In this document: positions 40,751-51,360 of the stretch, in pieces
Layout: each line of letters starts with the position of its first letter
How positions within the stretch are numbered: the stretch's first letter is position 1
NCBI RefSeq assembly: GCF_033807575.1
Contig: NC_084703.1
Span: 186,001 to 250,000 of the forward strand
From: Cydia pomonella
Taxonomy: Eukaryota; Arthropoda; Insecta; Lepidoptera; Tortricidae
Direction of reading: 5' to 3'
DNA: 64,000 nt
The notes under the pieces: generated by a model
Told to the model about the DNA's origin: nothing
Seen by the model: only the letters and a program-made list of their open reading frames with translations
Database searches by the model: none
Position numbers and translations under genes: made by a program

Positions 40751-41058
40751 TTTAAATATTATAGGACATTATTACACAAATTGACTAAGTCCCACAGTAA
40801 GCTCAATAAGGCTTGTGTTGAGGGTACTTAGACAACGATATATATATATTTTTTTTACGTTACATTTATTGACAATAAATGCAATAATTTATATATATTA
40901 TATAAATATTTATAAATACTTAAATACATAGAAAACACCCATGAGTCAGGAACAAATATCCATGCTCATCACACAAATACATGCCCTTACCAGAATTTGA
41001 ACCCGGGACCATCAGCTTCGTAGGCAGAGTCACTACCCACTAGGCCAAACCGGTCGAC
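40751..41058 (-). mobile_element. Metulj-like SINE, copy 3
   Basis: Usual head (GTCGACCGGTTTGGCCTAGT on the minus strand) and body. A ~45-bp AT-rich insertion (TTTACGTTACATTTATTGAC) interrupts the TATATAT part. Confidence 0.85.
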
Positions 41059-41220
41059 AAGGGTTTATGCCGAAAGTGTTAAATGTAGAGAGTGGTTGAT
41101 AGTATGGAGGATAATGAAAGAGTGATTTGATCATTAAAAAAAGTGGTTTAAACGAAAGCCTCTGATTGGCAGCGATATAAAAAATGTGGGCGCTCCTATT
41201 GGTGCCTTTGAAAAACCTCA

Positions 41221-41310
41221 GAATACTAGCCGAGCCCGACGGCTGCGTTTAGCTACTGCATTGATTTTTATACAATAATAAGTTGCATTCGCAACAGTTG
41301 CCTACTTATA
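41221..41310 (+). repeat. Direct repeat AATACTAGCCGAG, copy 1
   Basis: AATACTAGCCGAGCCCGACG, GCTGCGTTTAGCTACTGCAT and AATAATAAGTTGCATTCGCA; second copy at 41631-41710 in the same orientation with ~85% identity by eye. Confidence 0.75.
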
Positions 41311-41483
41311 TTAAATGCTTATCTGCTTATCAACTATAATAATAACCGTATTATCCGCTCGGTGTACCCCTTACATTTCATTAAAGTGTCAAAAGCGGCT
41401 CTACGTGTTGGCTTCAGCTCCGCGCACGCCTCTCAAAGGTCCGGAACACAATTGTTCGTATAATAAATTATCCAATATATCCA

Positions 41484-41630
41484 ATGTAGCGGATGAAACA
41501 ACGCGCCAAAAGTATCTGATATTCCGGATAACTTTTCCAAATATTAAAAAATCTCTAACATTTACTATCAAAAGTATATCTTTTAACGTCTTAATTGTTC
41601 TACATAGAGAACCACCACATTTTGTTATAG
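41484..41630. mobile_element. Truncated CAGTCAGCATCAAAAG MITE
   Basis: GTAGCGGATGAAACAACGCG, CCGGATAACTTTTCCAAATA and AGTATATCTTTTAACGTC match 41835-41960. The outer ends are lost at a junction with the AATACTAGCCGAG repeat. Confidence 0.7.
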
Positions 41631-41710
41631 AATACTAGCCGAGGCCGGCGGCTGCGTGTAGCTACTGCATTGGAAATATTTCTACAATAATAAGTTGCAT
41701 ACGCAACATC
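41631..41710 (+). repeat. Direct repeat AATACTAGCCGAG, copy 2
   Basis: AATACTAGCCGAGGCCGGCG, GCTGCGTGTAGCTACTGCAT, AATAATAAGTTGCATACGCA. Confidence 0.75.
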
Positions 41711-41816
41711 CTCATACTAAGTAATGTAAAATAATTATTATTTCATTTAAACATTAATCTACTTAATTAAGCGCAGTGCTTATTTATTAAGTTAACAAAC
41801 TGTTTTAATGTAGGTA

Positions 41817-42036
41817 CAGTCAGCATCAAAAGTAGCGAATGAGACAACGCGCCAAAAATATCTGATATTCCGGATAACTTTTCCAAATATAGATAAATTT
41901 CTAAAATTCGTGCTCAAAAGTATATCTTTTACAGTCTTAGTTGTTCTATATTAAAGACATCACTTTTTGTTAAGCTGTTACAGAATAGTAGATACTTCTG
42001 AAACGTTATTTGATCCGCTACTTTTGATGCTGACTG
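41817..42036. mobile_element. Tc1/mariner-like MITE, 220 bp
   Basis: Inverted ends CAGTCAGCATCAAAAGTAGC and GCTACTTTTGATGCTGACTG, each flanked by TA (41815-41816 and 42037-42038). A TA target and CAGT terminus point to the Tc1/mariner superfamily. Confidence 0.85.
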
Positions 42037-42506
42037 TACGTGTATAATATTTATTGATTCGTAATCGTGAAAACTTAAAGTATTTTTTGATCTACTAAGT
42101 ATGTAGTAAGTAAAATTTTAATGCACATTAAATACGCAGGCGAAAATGTTACTAAAATTTCTTCTCTATAAATCAATTCAAAATTATTGAACACGATTTC
42201 AGCACCTAATATTTCAGTCACTGGAATGTCGTGTTGATTTGTTTGGAAATGGATTAATTCTTAAAATGATTCTTGTAATAGCAATTGAACGTAAGTACTT
42301 AAATTAATCTAAACATATATAATTATACCGCTATTACGTACGAATAACTATCGCTATAACTTATCATTTATGATTTCTTTTACTACGCTGTTTACAACTA
42401 CTATGTCATTAACATTTATTTATTCACTGCAGTTAACAGTAATTTCTTCAAACATCAGGTTTTGAACATAATTATCTCCAGATATAGTGAGCAAATAAAC
42501 ATAGTA

Positions 42507-43027
42507 CGGTCAGTAGAAATAGTAGCAGATGAAACAATGCGCCAAAGGATATTTATCCCGGATAACTCTTCCAAAAATGGAAATTCTCTAACATTCACGT
42601 TCAAAAGTATATATTTTATAGTTTTAATTGTTCTACATATGGGAACCATCACTTTTTGTTAAAAGGGAAGACTTTGCGATCCTGGCGAAATAACGGTATT
42701 TTTCCTATGAAATTTCATTTCGGGAGAAAACTTTTTCTACTAAGTAAATCTTAACAAAACACTTTGATTTTAATGCCGATCGCTTCAGCATACTACATTC
42801 TAGATTTATAGGTTCCATTTTTGTTTTGCTAATTTTGAAAAAAAGGAATCCTATAAACCTAGATTTTCATTGTGTCAATAACATATTAAAAAATTAAGAA
42901 TGGAAAATATTTAGAAGGGGAAAATCGTTTTCCCTTTATGTAAATCCATACAAGTGGTATACTTTCCTAAGACAAAATGTGTAGATACTTATGAAGCGCT
43001 GTTTGATCCGCTACTGGTTGCTGACTG
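42507..43027. mobile_element. Second Tc1-like MITE copy, with a nested element
   Basis: Same family as 41817-42036 (GTAGCAGATGAAACAATGCG; AAAGTATATATTTTATAG; GTTTGATCCGCTACTGG) but split by 42663-42972. Confidence 0.8.
42663..42972. mobile_element. AGGGAAG MITE-like element nested in the previous MITE
   Basis: AAAGGGAAGACTTTGCGATC at the left and GTGGTATACTTTCCT at the right, interior CATTTCGGGAGAAAACTTTT and GGGGAAAATCGTTTTCCC as in 10088-10299. Younger than its host MITE. Confidence 0.7.
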
Positions 43028-43090
43028 TGTCTACATACCTTTGCAAATTTGTACGAAATTTAAAAATGCAATAAAACGAGATGTAACTTA

Positions 43091-43281
43091 GTACCCCTAG
43101 TGTAAATAAATTCGATTTCGAAACGTGACGTACGCGTTTGCGTTTAGTCTCATTTTGTATTGGATTTAGAAAGAGCGCGCCAAGCGGGACGTTTTGGAAA
43201 CTCAAAATCCTATACAAAATGAGACTTAACGCAAACGCGTTCGTCACGTTATGATGTCGATCAAATTTACACTAGGGGTAC
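43091..43281. mobile_element. Palindromic MITE GTACCCCTAGTG, copy 2
   Basis: GTACCCCTAGTGTAAATAAA and TTTACACTAGGGGTAC ends, AACGTGACGTACGCGTTTGC and its inverse inside. Confidence 0.92.
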
Positions 43282-43349
43282 AGTTCCTGGAAACTACTTC
43301 TAGTGTGTATTTTTATCGACCAATAGATACAATATTTATATGAGCATGC

Positions 43350-43480
43350 ATACCTAAAGGTTGTCTGGAAGAGATCGCTCTTTAACGATAAGACTACATG
43401 TTGTCTGCCTCTATCACTAATCAATTGCTTTTCTTTAAGCTGTATCTTTTACTGAGGTGTGCCAATAAAGAGTATTCTAT
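43350..43480 (+). mobile_element. Retroelement 3' UTR (GGTTGTCTGGAAGAGATCGC)
   Basis: AAAGGTTGTCTGGAAGAGAT, CGATAAGACTACATGTTGTC and GTGCCAATAAAGAGTATTC followed by AT repeats. This conserved tail is common in Lepidoptera, in my recollection at RTE-type LINE 3' ends. Second copy at 45690-45835. Confidence 0.6.
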
Positions 43481-43639
43481 ATATATATATATATATCTAT
43501 CTATATAATCAATAATCTTTTTTCTTTCTGTATCTAAGCAGGCGTGGAGGGTTCTTTCGCAAGTTAATACAACATTTATATGCGTATGTATATAATCTAG
43601 GTAGTTTATTTTTTGACGACTTTTTTATTTACTGTTACA

Positions 43640-43695
43640 ATATACATAATGGATATATACAGATGATTACTATAACTAGCTTATATCTAAAATGG
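43640..43695 (-). mobile_element. 3' end of the endonuclease-type LINE
   Basis: TACAATATACATAATGGATA, TATACAGATGATTACTATAA, CTAGCTTATATCTAAAAT matches the 3' UTR of the minus-strand copy at 63717-64000. Confidence 0.75.
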
Positions 43696-44115
43696 TAACT
43701 TGGTAGGTACGAATACGAACCCTCTGAGTAATGCACTCTGCCCTCCGCCGGATCTGAACTTGGTAGGTACGAATACCAACCCTCAGTGTAATACTCTGTT
43801 TTACCCTCCGCCGGATCTAAACTTGGTAGGTACGAATACCAACCCTCTGTGTAATACTCTGTTTTACCCTCCGCCGGATCTAAACTTGGTAGGTACGAAT
43901 ACCAACCCTCTGTGTAATACTCTGTTTAACCCTCCGCCGGATCTAAACTTGGTAGGTACGAATACACACCCTCTGTGTAATACTCTGTTTTACCCTCCGC
44001 CGGATCTAAACTTGGTAGGTACGAATACCAACCCTCTGTGTAATACTCTGTTTAACCCTCCGCCGGATCTGAACTTGATAGGTACGAATTTGAACCCTCT
44101 CTCGCATCTTCCCGT
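43696..44115 (+). repeat. 63-bp minisatellite with open frame, about 6.5 units
   Basis: Unit CTTGGTAGGTACGAATACCA, ACCCTCTGTGTAATACTCTG, TTTTACCCTCCGCCGGATCT (+AAA). Being a multiple of three it keeps a + frame open from 43700 to 44206, giving 21-residue repeats LVGTNTNPLCNTLFYPPPDL(N). The first unit is 3 bp shorter. Whether it is translated is unknown; no upstream start context, splice site or homologous protein is recognised, so it is listed as a repeat and not as a gene. Confidence 0.9.
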
Positions 44116-44330
44116 CGGCACAAGAAAACATAAACTTGAACGTAGAGGCTGTGCAAGGGTTATCTTATATATAACGTCAAACTACTCTCAAATTATGACA
44201 TTTAGATGAGCCATTCAGTTTGGGCTGTCAAAATTACTTCCAACTTAGCTTTGTCTAGCTCTAGTTACCTAGCACATAGTTACGCCTCTCAATATTTGTT
44301 TGGTTGAATATATATCTTTGCTTTCGTATC

Positions 44331-44387
44331 TACGGGGACCAACAACCAAAATGACTATAAGTTACCCTCTGTTGGTCCCCGCCTGCG
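44331..44387. other. Short hairpin GGGGACCAACA
   Basis: GGGGACCAACA and TGTTGGTCCCC are perfectly inverted 33 bases apart. Could be a tiny MITE. Confidence 0.6.
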
Positions 44388-44431
44388 ATACTTACCATCA
44401 ACAACAATATTCTTGTGGGCTTGTTTTCCTT

Positions 44432-44907
44432 TTTTAGGGTTCCGTAGTCAAATGGCAAAAAACGGAACCCTTATAGATTCGTCATGTCCGTCTGTCTGTC
44501 CGATTCTGTCACAGCCACTTTTTTCCGAAACAATAAGAGCTGTACTGTTCAAACTTAGTAAGTGGATGTATTCTATGAACCGCATTAAGATTTTCACACA
44601 AAAATAGAAAAAAAAAAACGATAAATTTTGGGGGTTCCCCATACTTAGAACTGAAACTCAAAAAATCTTTTTTCATCAAACCCTTACGTGTGTTATGGAT
44701 AGGTCTTCATAAATGATATTTAGGTTGCTAATATCATTTTTTTCTAAACTGAATAGTTTGCGCGAGAGACACTACCAAAGTGGTAAAATGTGTGTCCAAA
44801 GTGGTAAAATGTTGAACGAGATCTAGTAAGTAGTTATTTTAATACGCCATAAATGGTACGGAACCCTTCATGGGCGAGTCCGACTCGCACTTGGCCGCTT
44901 TTTTTTT
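44432..44907 (-). repeat. GGGTTCCGT-family repeat
   Basis: Hairpin AGGGTTCCGTAGTCAAATGG / GGAACCCTTATAG at the left and GGAACCCTTCATGGGCGAGT, CCGACTCGCACTTGGCCGC at the right. Confidence 0.85.
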
Positions 44908-45052
44908 AGTGTGCAGTCGGGATTTTTTTCTTATAATATTTTTTTTTATATTAATTGTGTATTCCTCTGTTTGCCTATGTGTTTCCAAATTGTGTGTATT
45001 TGAAGCAAACAAATACATGCTTTATCTATATATTTAGAAATCGCCTGTGATT

Positions 45053-45265
45053 GGCTTTTTTTTTATACTACGTCGGTGGCAAACAAGCATACGGCCCGCC
45101 TGATGGTAAGCAGTCTCCGTAGCCTATGTACGCCTGCAACTCCATAGGAGTTACATGCGCGTTGCCGATCCTAACACCCCTCCCCCCTCGTTGAGCTCTG
45201 GCAATCTTACTCTCCGGCAGGAACACAACACTATGAGTAGGGTCTAGTTTTGGCTATTCTTCATC
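45053..45265 (-). mobile_element. LINE 3' end (CGGCCCGCCTGATGGTAAGC type)
   Basis: TACTACGTCGGTGGCAAACA, CATACGGCCCGCCTGATGGT, GTTACATGCGCGTTGCCGAT, CTCCGGCAGGAACACAACAC. The tail of the family represented at 20862-21165, here with more 3' UTR. Confidence 0.7.
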
Positions 45266-45689
45266 TGGCCACAGACGGTCAGGTAGGAATGTGGGTCAGC
45301 TAGATACGGGGCCCGGGGTCGCGGGTCGCAGGTCGAGGTCTTATCGGTTATCAGGGCGTCTGCCAATGTTATCAGTCATCACTATGCTCGATGTGTAAGG
45401 ACAGCAGTAACCTATCTCGGAATAATTGTACAATCTACAAGCAGATTCAGTGACAACATTTCCATCCTCAACACTTAGATGCTTGGCAGACCTCAACTGT
45501 GCGTTTCTCCAGAAACAGCCTGCCCCGACCTCTAAATTGTGGAATTACATACATAACATATAACTGTACATATATGTATATATGTATTTATTTTATTAGT
45601 ATGTAGGTATGTATTATATTGTTTGCGTCTTCTTTTTGTTGAATTATATGTATATCGGCACTACCCGTTCAATGTTGTAAGTTCATAGT
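45266..45689. other. Unassigned stretch
   Basis: Partly GC-rich at 45310-45340. 45430-45545 may hold a decayed LINE C-terminus but frames are broken and I do not claim it. Confidence 0.3.
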
Positions 45690-45835
45690 TTCCTGCTACC
45701 CAAAGGTTGTCTGGAAGAGATCGCTTCTTAGCGATAAGACCGCCTGTTGTTACCCAACTTTTACGTGTTTTTTCATTTCCTGTCTATTTTTAAATGTATG
45801 GTGCACAATAAAAAATATTTACTTACTTACTTACA
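45690..45835 (+). mobile_element. Retroelement 3' UTR with (ACTT)n tail
   Basis: AAAGGTTGTCTGGAAGAGAT, CGATAAGACCGCCTGTTGTT, GTGCACAATAAAAAATATTT then ACTTACTTACTTAC. Confidence 0.65.
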
Positions 45836-45926
45836 TATAACATAACAAAAAGATATTCAAGTTAGTTTTGGAGCATAGTTGGATTATTCTGGACCATATA
45901 TGGAATATTTTGAACTATATTTAGAA

Positions 45927-46378
45927 AAAACCGGACAAGTGCGAGTCGGACTCGCGCACCGAGGGTTCCGTACTAACCTGTAGGTATATATTATTATATG
46001 ATGTAACTAAAAAATTACGGTCTTCGCAATTTCTCCTTTATCTGTGCTATAAGACGTTGCTTCGTACCAAATTTAAAGATTCTGAGTTCATGGGAAGTAC
46101 CCTGTAGGTTTTGACGTGAGTGTGATGTGTGAAATGAGTGTCGAAAATTTGCAGAAATTTGCGGCACAAATGGCTGTATCTTTTGATTGCGTTGGCTTAG
46201 AAGTTTGATTTTTGCACAGTTTCAAGGGACAGTAGACCTGAATATTTGATATAAATTCCAGCTTGATACCTCCACGCGTTCCTGAGAAAAAGGGTCTTAA
46301 CAGACAGACAGACGGACGGACAACAAAAGTGATCCTATAAGGGTTCCGTTTTTCCTTTCGAGGTACGGAACCTTAAAA
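45927..46378 (+). repeat. GGGTTCCGT-type repeat, different subfamily
   Basis: Starts AAACCGGACAAGTGCGAGTC, GGACTCGCGCACCGAGGGTT and ends GGGTTCCGTTTTTCCTTTCG, AGGTACGGAACC. The interior (GATTCTGAGTTCATGGGAAG; GACGTGAGTGTGATGTG) is unrelated to the main subfamily, but the two ends are conserved. Confidence 0.75.
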
Positions 46379-46599
46379 AGCTTCTAAAAAAGGAGTTATA
46401 TAAAAACCAAATGCCTTTACACCTGTAGCTAATGCCGTTTAAATCATCGTAATTGCTCGGAGATAATATACATTTTAAATTAGCCTTTTTCGTTTTAGCA
46501 CTGCTAAAATTTTTATAACACCTAATTAGCTAACTTAGCTTTCGAATGTAAAGCAGGCAGCACCATATCAAAGTGTCGCGTCAAAACGTTGGGTAGGTA

Positions 46600-47050
46600 C
46601 AGTCACGTCTGAAAATATCGATACGGAAAAAGTGCCAAAATATGTATACACGACCTTATTGCCCATAATATGGGCATTAATATATTATATTAAGATAATA
46701 AATAAATATTATAGGACATTATTACACAAATTGACTAAGTCACACAGTAAGCTCAATAAGGCTTGTGTCGAGGGTACTTAGACAACGATATATATAATAT
46801 ATAAATATTTATAAATACTTAAATACATAGAAAACACCCATGACTCAGGAACAAATATCCTTGCTCATCACACGAATAAATGCCCTTACCAGGATTTGAA
46901 CCCGGGACCATCAGCTTCGTAGGCAGGGTCACTACCCACTAGGCCAGACCGGTCGTCACTAGGCCAAACCGGTCGTCTGTAGTGGTAGTCTAAGGTAGTG
47001 TATACATATTTTTGGCACTTTGTCCGTATAGATATTTTCAGACGTGACCG
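46600..47050. mobile_element. Tc1-like MITE split by a SINE
   Basis: Ends CAGTCACGTCTGAAAATATC and GATATTTTCAGACGTGACCG flanked by TA; inner GTGCCAAAATATGTATAC and GTATACATATTTTTGGCAC. Contains the Metulj-like SINE at 46697-46977. Related copies: 58332-58453, 63447-63566. Confidence 0.82.
46697..46977 (-). mobile_element. Metulj-like SINE, copy 4, with duplicated head
   Basis: The last 20 bases (CACTAGGCCAGACCGGTCGT then CACTAGGCCAAACCGGTCGT) are tandemly doubled, so the transcript would begin with two copies of the 5' end. Confidence 0.85.
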
Positions 47051-47052
47051 TA

Positions 47053-48798
47053 CTAAACGATACTAGGTATAACAATACAATGAGATTAAAGACAAATGAA
47101 ATATTTACGTATTTCCTCGAATATTCCGTTCAATCGTCTACGAGTGCTTTACACACAGATATTTAATGTGTATTATTAATTGTGTTGTAACTGAAATATA
47201 CATTCAGTTAATTCTTTCAGTCTGCGATCACTGATATATATATATATAAATTAATTTTATTACTTTCCGATGTGTAGGGTAAGGTATACGGCGTATTGTG
47301 TCAAATTAGTATCACTTAAATTAAAAATCGATATACAATTTTGAAACTGCTCATACCTTCTAATTGTTTATTGATAATGTAAATTACAGGTCAGTAATGC
47401 AAATTAAAAGTACCTAGATAAATACACAAGATTCATAATTTTGAGAAATGTTATGAATAAATTTAAGTAACAAGTCGCTTTGGATCGCTATGCCGATCCG
47501 TTGGGCGCAGAACGAGTCAGCCGTACTTCCCCCTGGCATCAATGTTTTTTTTAAAGCCTAATTAACTACATATATTTTGATGTCAAATATTCATGGGCAC
47601 TATAAAACGGTAGCTCAATAAGCCAATTTTTGAATTACTAGTACTAGGCTTGCCGCTCTGAGGGCAGACACCACGCCGCCGGCCGCCGGGACCGCGCTCC
47701 GTCGGCAACGGAAAGCATTCCAATAAAAAACAACTATTGTACAATTTATAGCTGTTGGTTCTCCGAACAATAAATAATAATAATAATAAATAATAATAAA
47801 AAATCTGTTGTACACTATATATTAAAATATATACCTATGCCCTTTTGTACATGAAATCATTATTTATGGGAATATGTAATCGTAATTATTACTCAAGTCT
47901 ATTTTATTTTGAAGTTGACATCCTAATTTATTAATTATTTTTGTATTCATTATTTTAACTAATTTTTATTTTACTATGAATCATGATTTCATTGTTATTA
48001 TGTCAATATTATTAATTATTTATTATTCTTATTATATTTGGATTTGATTTGATTTTAATGTACTTACTAACCCCTAGCTATAACGATGGTACTAACAATG
48101 TTTTATGGAATTTTTATGGTTCTGAAATAAAAATATTTTATTTTATTTTATTTTTTTATTTTATATAAGACAGCTATTTAACAAAATGTATTTATTATGA
48201 AATAAGTGTATAATATATGTAAATATACACTGAGAGAAGAAGCCATTGAAAACAATTGAAATTGCATTAAGGTTTAATGATTGAAACAGTTCCATATGAG
48301 CCTATCGAACAAAATAGTAACTTACTGTTTTGAGTAGCTAAATGTAGTGACTGTTCGTTTATTTTTATAGTTTTTTCAATATTTAGAAATGTTCAAACAG
48401 TTAACTGTACTGTTTTGTATTTTAATGTTTTTCAAACATTTTTTGATATTGTATAAAGCAGTAAATCTTAATAAAAATCACTTTACTCGTACTGTGTGCT
48501 CGATATTCCGATGGATCATATTTTTCCCAGTATACAAGGTGCCCGTGAGCATTGCGAGAGATTTTAACGGTGCTTTCCTGATGGCAACAGAAGCAAAAAA
48601 TGTTATATGACTTTTTGGAAATTCGACAAAAAAAAATTTTTTTTTTCCCTTTTTTGAACACTCCTGTACATAAAACGAATACATTTTAATTTTTCGATGT
48701 CAATCAATAGGTATGTCCAGACTAGACCTCAAAGTGGCAATACCACAGTTAACTTACCGACTTATGTCGAAAGAATTATTTCGAAAAACATTTAATTC
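47053..48798. other. Mostly non-coding; possible LINE tails
   Basis: 47640-47715 is GC-rich (CGCCGCCGGCCGCCGGGACC) and followed by an AATAAT tract (47766-47800), possibly a LINE C-terminus and tail. 48100-48160 ends in ATTTT units like another LINE tail. No gene supported. Confidence 0.35.
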
Positions 48799-49068
48799 GA
48801 CGACCAGTTTGGCCTAGTGGGTAGTAACCCTGCCTACGAAGCCGATGGTCCCGGGTTCAAATCCTGGTAAGGGCATTTATTCGTGTAATGAGCATGGATA
48901 TTTGTTCCTGATTAATGGGTTTTTTCTATGTATTTAAGTATTTATAAATATTTATATATTATATATATCGTTGTCTAAGTACCCTCAACACAAACCTTAT
49001 TGAGCTTACTGTGGGACTTAGTCAATTTGTGTAATAATATCCTATAATATTTATTTATTTATTTATTA
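48799..49068 (+). mobile_element. Metulj-like SINE, copy 5
   Basis: GACGACCAGTTTGGCCTAGT, GATGGTCCCGGGTTCAAATC, then the body CGTTGTCTAAGTACCCTCAA and TTATTTATTTATTTATTA tail. Full-length. Confidence 0.88.
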
Positions 49069-49374
49069 TCTCTGAAACTAGGCCTAATCCAGAAAATTTT
49101 AATTTTTCCTTTCGGTCGTGTTTTAATTTATCGCCACTCGTCTCGAATTTCCTATTTTTCGCACTTGTATCGTAATGTACTATTGAGATACGCATGTCGC
49201 ATTTGTTTGAGAAAATAAGTTCGCTGTCTTTAGAAGCTTCTATTAGCTTAGGCGACGTGACAGTGACCTCGCGTGGGAGGATAGGGAGGCTAGTTCGATC
49301 ATTTATAGTCCTGGATATCAAGGCTCGGGGCAATGCCGTTAACGTTGTTTTCTTTCGGATTAACCATTCATTGC

Positions 49375-49460
49375 CCTGTCTTTATTTACAAAAACAATAT
49401 ACATAATGGATATATACAGAGGATTACTATAACTAGCTTAAATCTAAAATAGGCCCTTGA
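49375..49460 (-). mobile_element. 3' end of the endonuclease-type LINE
   Basis: TTTATTTACAAAAACAATAT, ACATAATGGATATATACAGA, CTAGCTTAAATCTAAAATAG, GCCCTTGAGGCATTATACGC; the last part is the end of the coding region (PILDL... stop on the minus strand). Confidence 0.75.
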
Positions 49461-49469
49461 GGCATTATA

Positions 49470-50058
49470 CGCGTCAAAAGTATCTAGTATTAACTAAGAA
49501 CTTAAAACAAATGTATAAAACCGGTTTTTCTTCATGCAAAAAATACCGGTATACCATGCAAACTTAAGAAATATATTTCTATTTGGAAAAGTATTCCGGG
49601 GTAGCAGATTATTTTGACGCGTTCTTTCATCTGCTAGTTGTGCCACTTGTGCCGCGTCGTTGTAGCAGCGTTGACGCGAGAGACGCTACTGTCGGTTTCC
49701 TTAGTAAAATGAGCGATGGCTTGAACGCTGTCATCAATGCAGTAATGCTGCAACGACAACGCAATTCACCTAGGAAAACGGTAGTATCTTACTTGCTGCG
49801 CTGCTGAACCCTGAGAGACCACTGTCTAGTCAGTGCATGGAAAATGGTGTCGCTGCGTAGAAACGTCAATGTTGCATCGAGCTGCACGAGTATTCCACGG
49901 GCTGTCCCGTACGGACGTATTTTATTTCCTGTGTTGCGACTTTTTTTCGGCGTTCAAAGCAGGCGATTGTTTTTCTGTGTATATTTTTGACCGTTAGTCA
50001 CGGAAAACTAAACTCTTGTACTTGCAAATCTTCGGAAAAATCGCGTATATAAGGGACA
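49470..50058 (+). promoter_or_regulatory. Upstream region of the apterous-like exon
   Basis: Less AT-rich and free of the repeats that fill the rest of the window from about 49600. A TATATAAG lies at 50046-50053, only six bases before the first ATG of the exon; if used as a TATA box, transcription would start near 50075-50080, downstream of that ATG, and the Met at 50143 would be the first usable start. An in-frame TAA at 50050-50052 bounds the reading frame. Promoter activity is not demonstrated. Confidence 0.35.
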
Positions 50059-50543
50059 ATGGTAGACAATCTCATGGAATGCTCCTGCATCAGCCGTAGA
50101 CTCTCGTTACATCTCAACTTCGCGGCGTCGCCATTTTTTGTAATGCTAGACGCCGATGCACAAGATGTTGACGTAGGGTCTCTCGACGCCGACGCTGTAC
50201 AGGGTCTTTCTAACCTGTCGTTATCATTGCAGCAGCAACAGAACGATCGGTACCTGTCAACGTACGAAGGCGGCGGGTCGCTGTCGCCGGCGGCGCCGGC
50301 CGCGTCGCCGGGCTCCCCGCGCGACTGCACGTCGTGCCGCAAGCGCGAGCCGCCAGACGACCCGCCCCCGGACGACTGCGCGGGCTGCGGCGCCCGCATC
50401 ACGGACCGCTACTACCTGCTGGCGCTGGAGCGCCGCTGGCACACACCCTGCCTGCGCTGCTGCGAGTGCAAGATGCCGCTCGACTCCGAGCAGCGCTGCT
50501 ATGCGAGAGACAGCAATATATTCTGCAAGAACGATTATTTCAG
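50059..50543 (+). CDS. ap: Apterous/Lhx2/9-type LIM-homeobox protein, first coding exon
   Basis: First coding exon of a nuclear LIM-homeodomain transcription factor; apterous specifies dorsal wing identity and subsets of neurons in insects. The frame has an acidic, low-complexity N-terminus and then LIM domain 1 at residues 107-159 with all eight ligands: C107, C110, H128, C131, C134, C137, C156 and D159, spaced C2C17H2C2C2C18C2D. CAGCGARITDRYYLLALERR and CKNDYF closely resemble Lhx2/Lhx9/Apterous, more than other LIM-HD classes. Possible starts are Met 50059, 50074 and 50143; an in-frame stop at 50050 excludes anything further upstream. The exon ends TTTCAG followed by GTCAGTA, a good donor in phase 2. 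LIM2 and homeodomain exons are not in the window, so the next intron runs past 64000. The coding part at 50270-50500 is very GC-rich compared with its surroundings. Lepidoptera have more than one apterous paralogue; which this is cannot be decided here. Confidence 0.85.
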
Positions 50544-51360
50544 GTCAGTACTTTTACTTGCATTTGCGTAAGGAAATTGAGGTCAATGTGGCAAAGACCG
50601 TCTATAAGGGAAGACGATCTACAAGCTATTTCGTCTTTTAACTCTTACGTTTGTACATATACGTCACTGAGGCACACAAGGTTGGCAGAGCAAAGGGAGA
50701 AAAACTCGGAATCAAAAAAAATCGGAGCTAATAATGAATTGGTTTCAAAATCCTCGAATTGATAAATCTGTGAGTTGTCAAAGCATCTCTTATATTGATT
50801 AGAGGTTCCACAAGAATGACTGTTGGATAAAACTTGAGTAATGCTACGCGAAATACCACATTATATAGATGTAGATAACCAGAAACTTGTTCTTGAAACC
50901 TCTCTCAAATGGACAAGGTCAATATGGCTAAGACTAGCTGCGGGGAAATAGTGGGTGTCCACGGGCAAGTAGCAAATGTACGAAGATCAGCCTCCTTTCC
51001 CCATTACCCCGCAGTCACACTTAACTACATGACCTTTATATCCATTTATGAGTTTCTCATGCCTACTTCTTTACTGTAACTTTGTTCGCACTATTTTATA
51101 CAATGTGTACATACCATGTATGTACATGTATAAAAAGTCGATCGGCACATGTAATTTGCCTAGTAGTGCGCGTGCTTCGAGTTGCATGCTGCCAGCTGGC
51201 AACGGCAGCCGCTTACAGGGCGGCCGTACTCTTGTTCGCTACCATCATGACATAATAAATAATAATCGCATCGCACCTACACGGTGTAAAAGTGTCGACC
51301 AGGCTCGGAACCGGTTTATAAAATACCGGTTAGTACCGGTTTATTTCGGTTTTTCTCCCA

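Noticed and set aside
43696..44115. CRISPR array
   Set aside because: The repeat units are contiguous 63-bp minisatellite copies without unique spacers, in a eukaryotic context.
45430..45545. Possible LINE C-terminus
   Set aside because: Only a short TSKLWN-like string is reminiscent; frames are broken and orientation is ambiguous.
50257..50442. Open frames antisense to, or shifted from, the LIM exon
   Set aside because: They are shadows of the GC-rich coding sequence; the + frame with the complete LIM zinc ligands is the real one.
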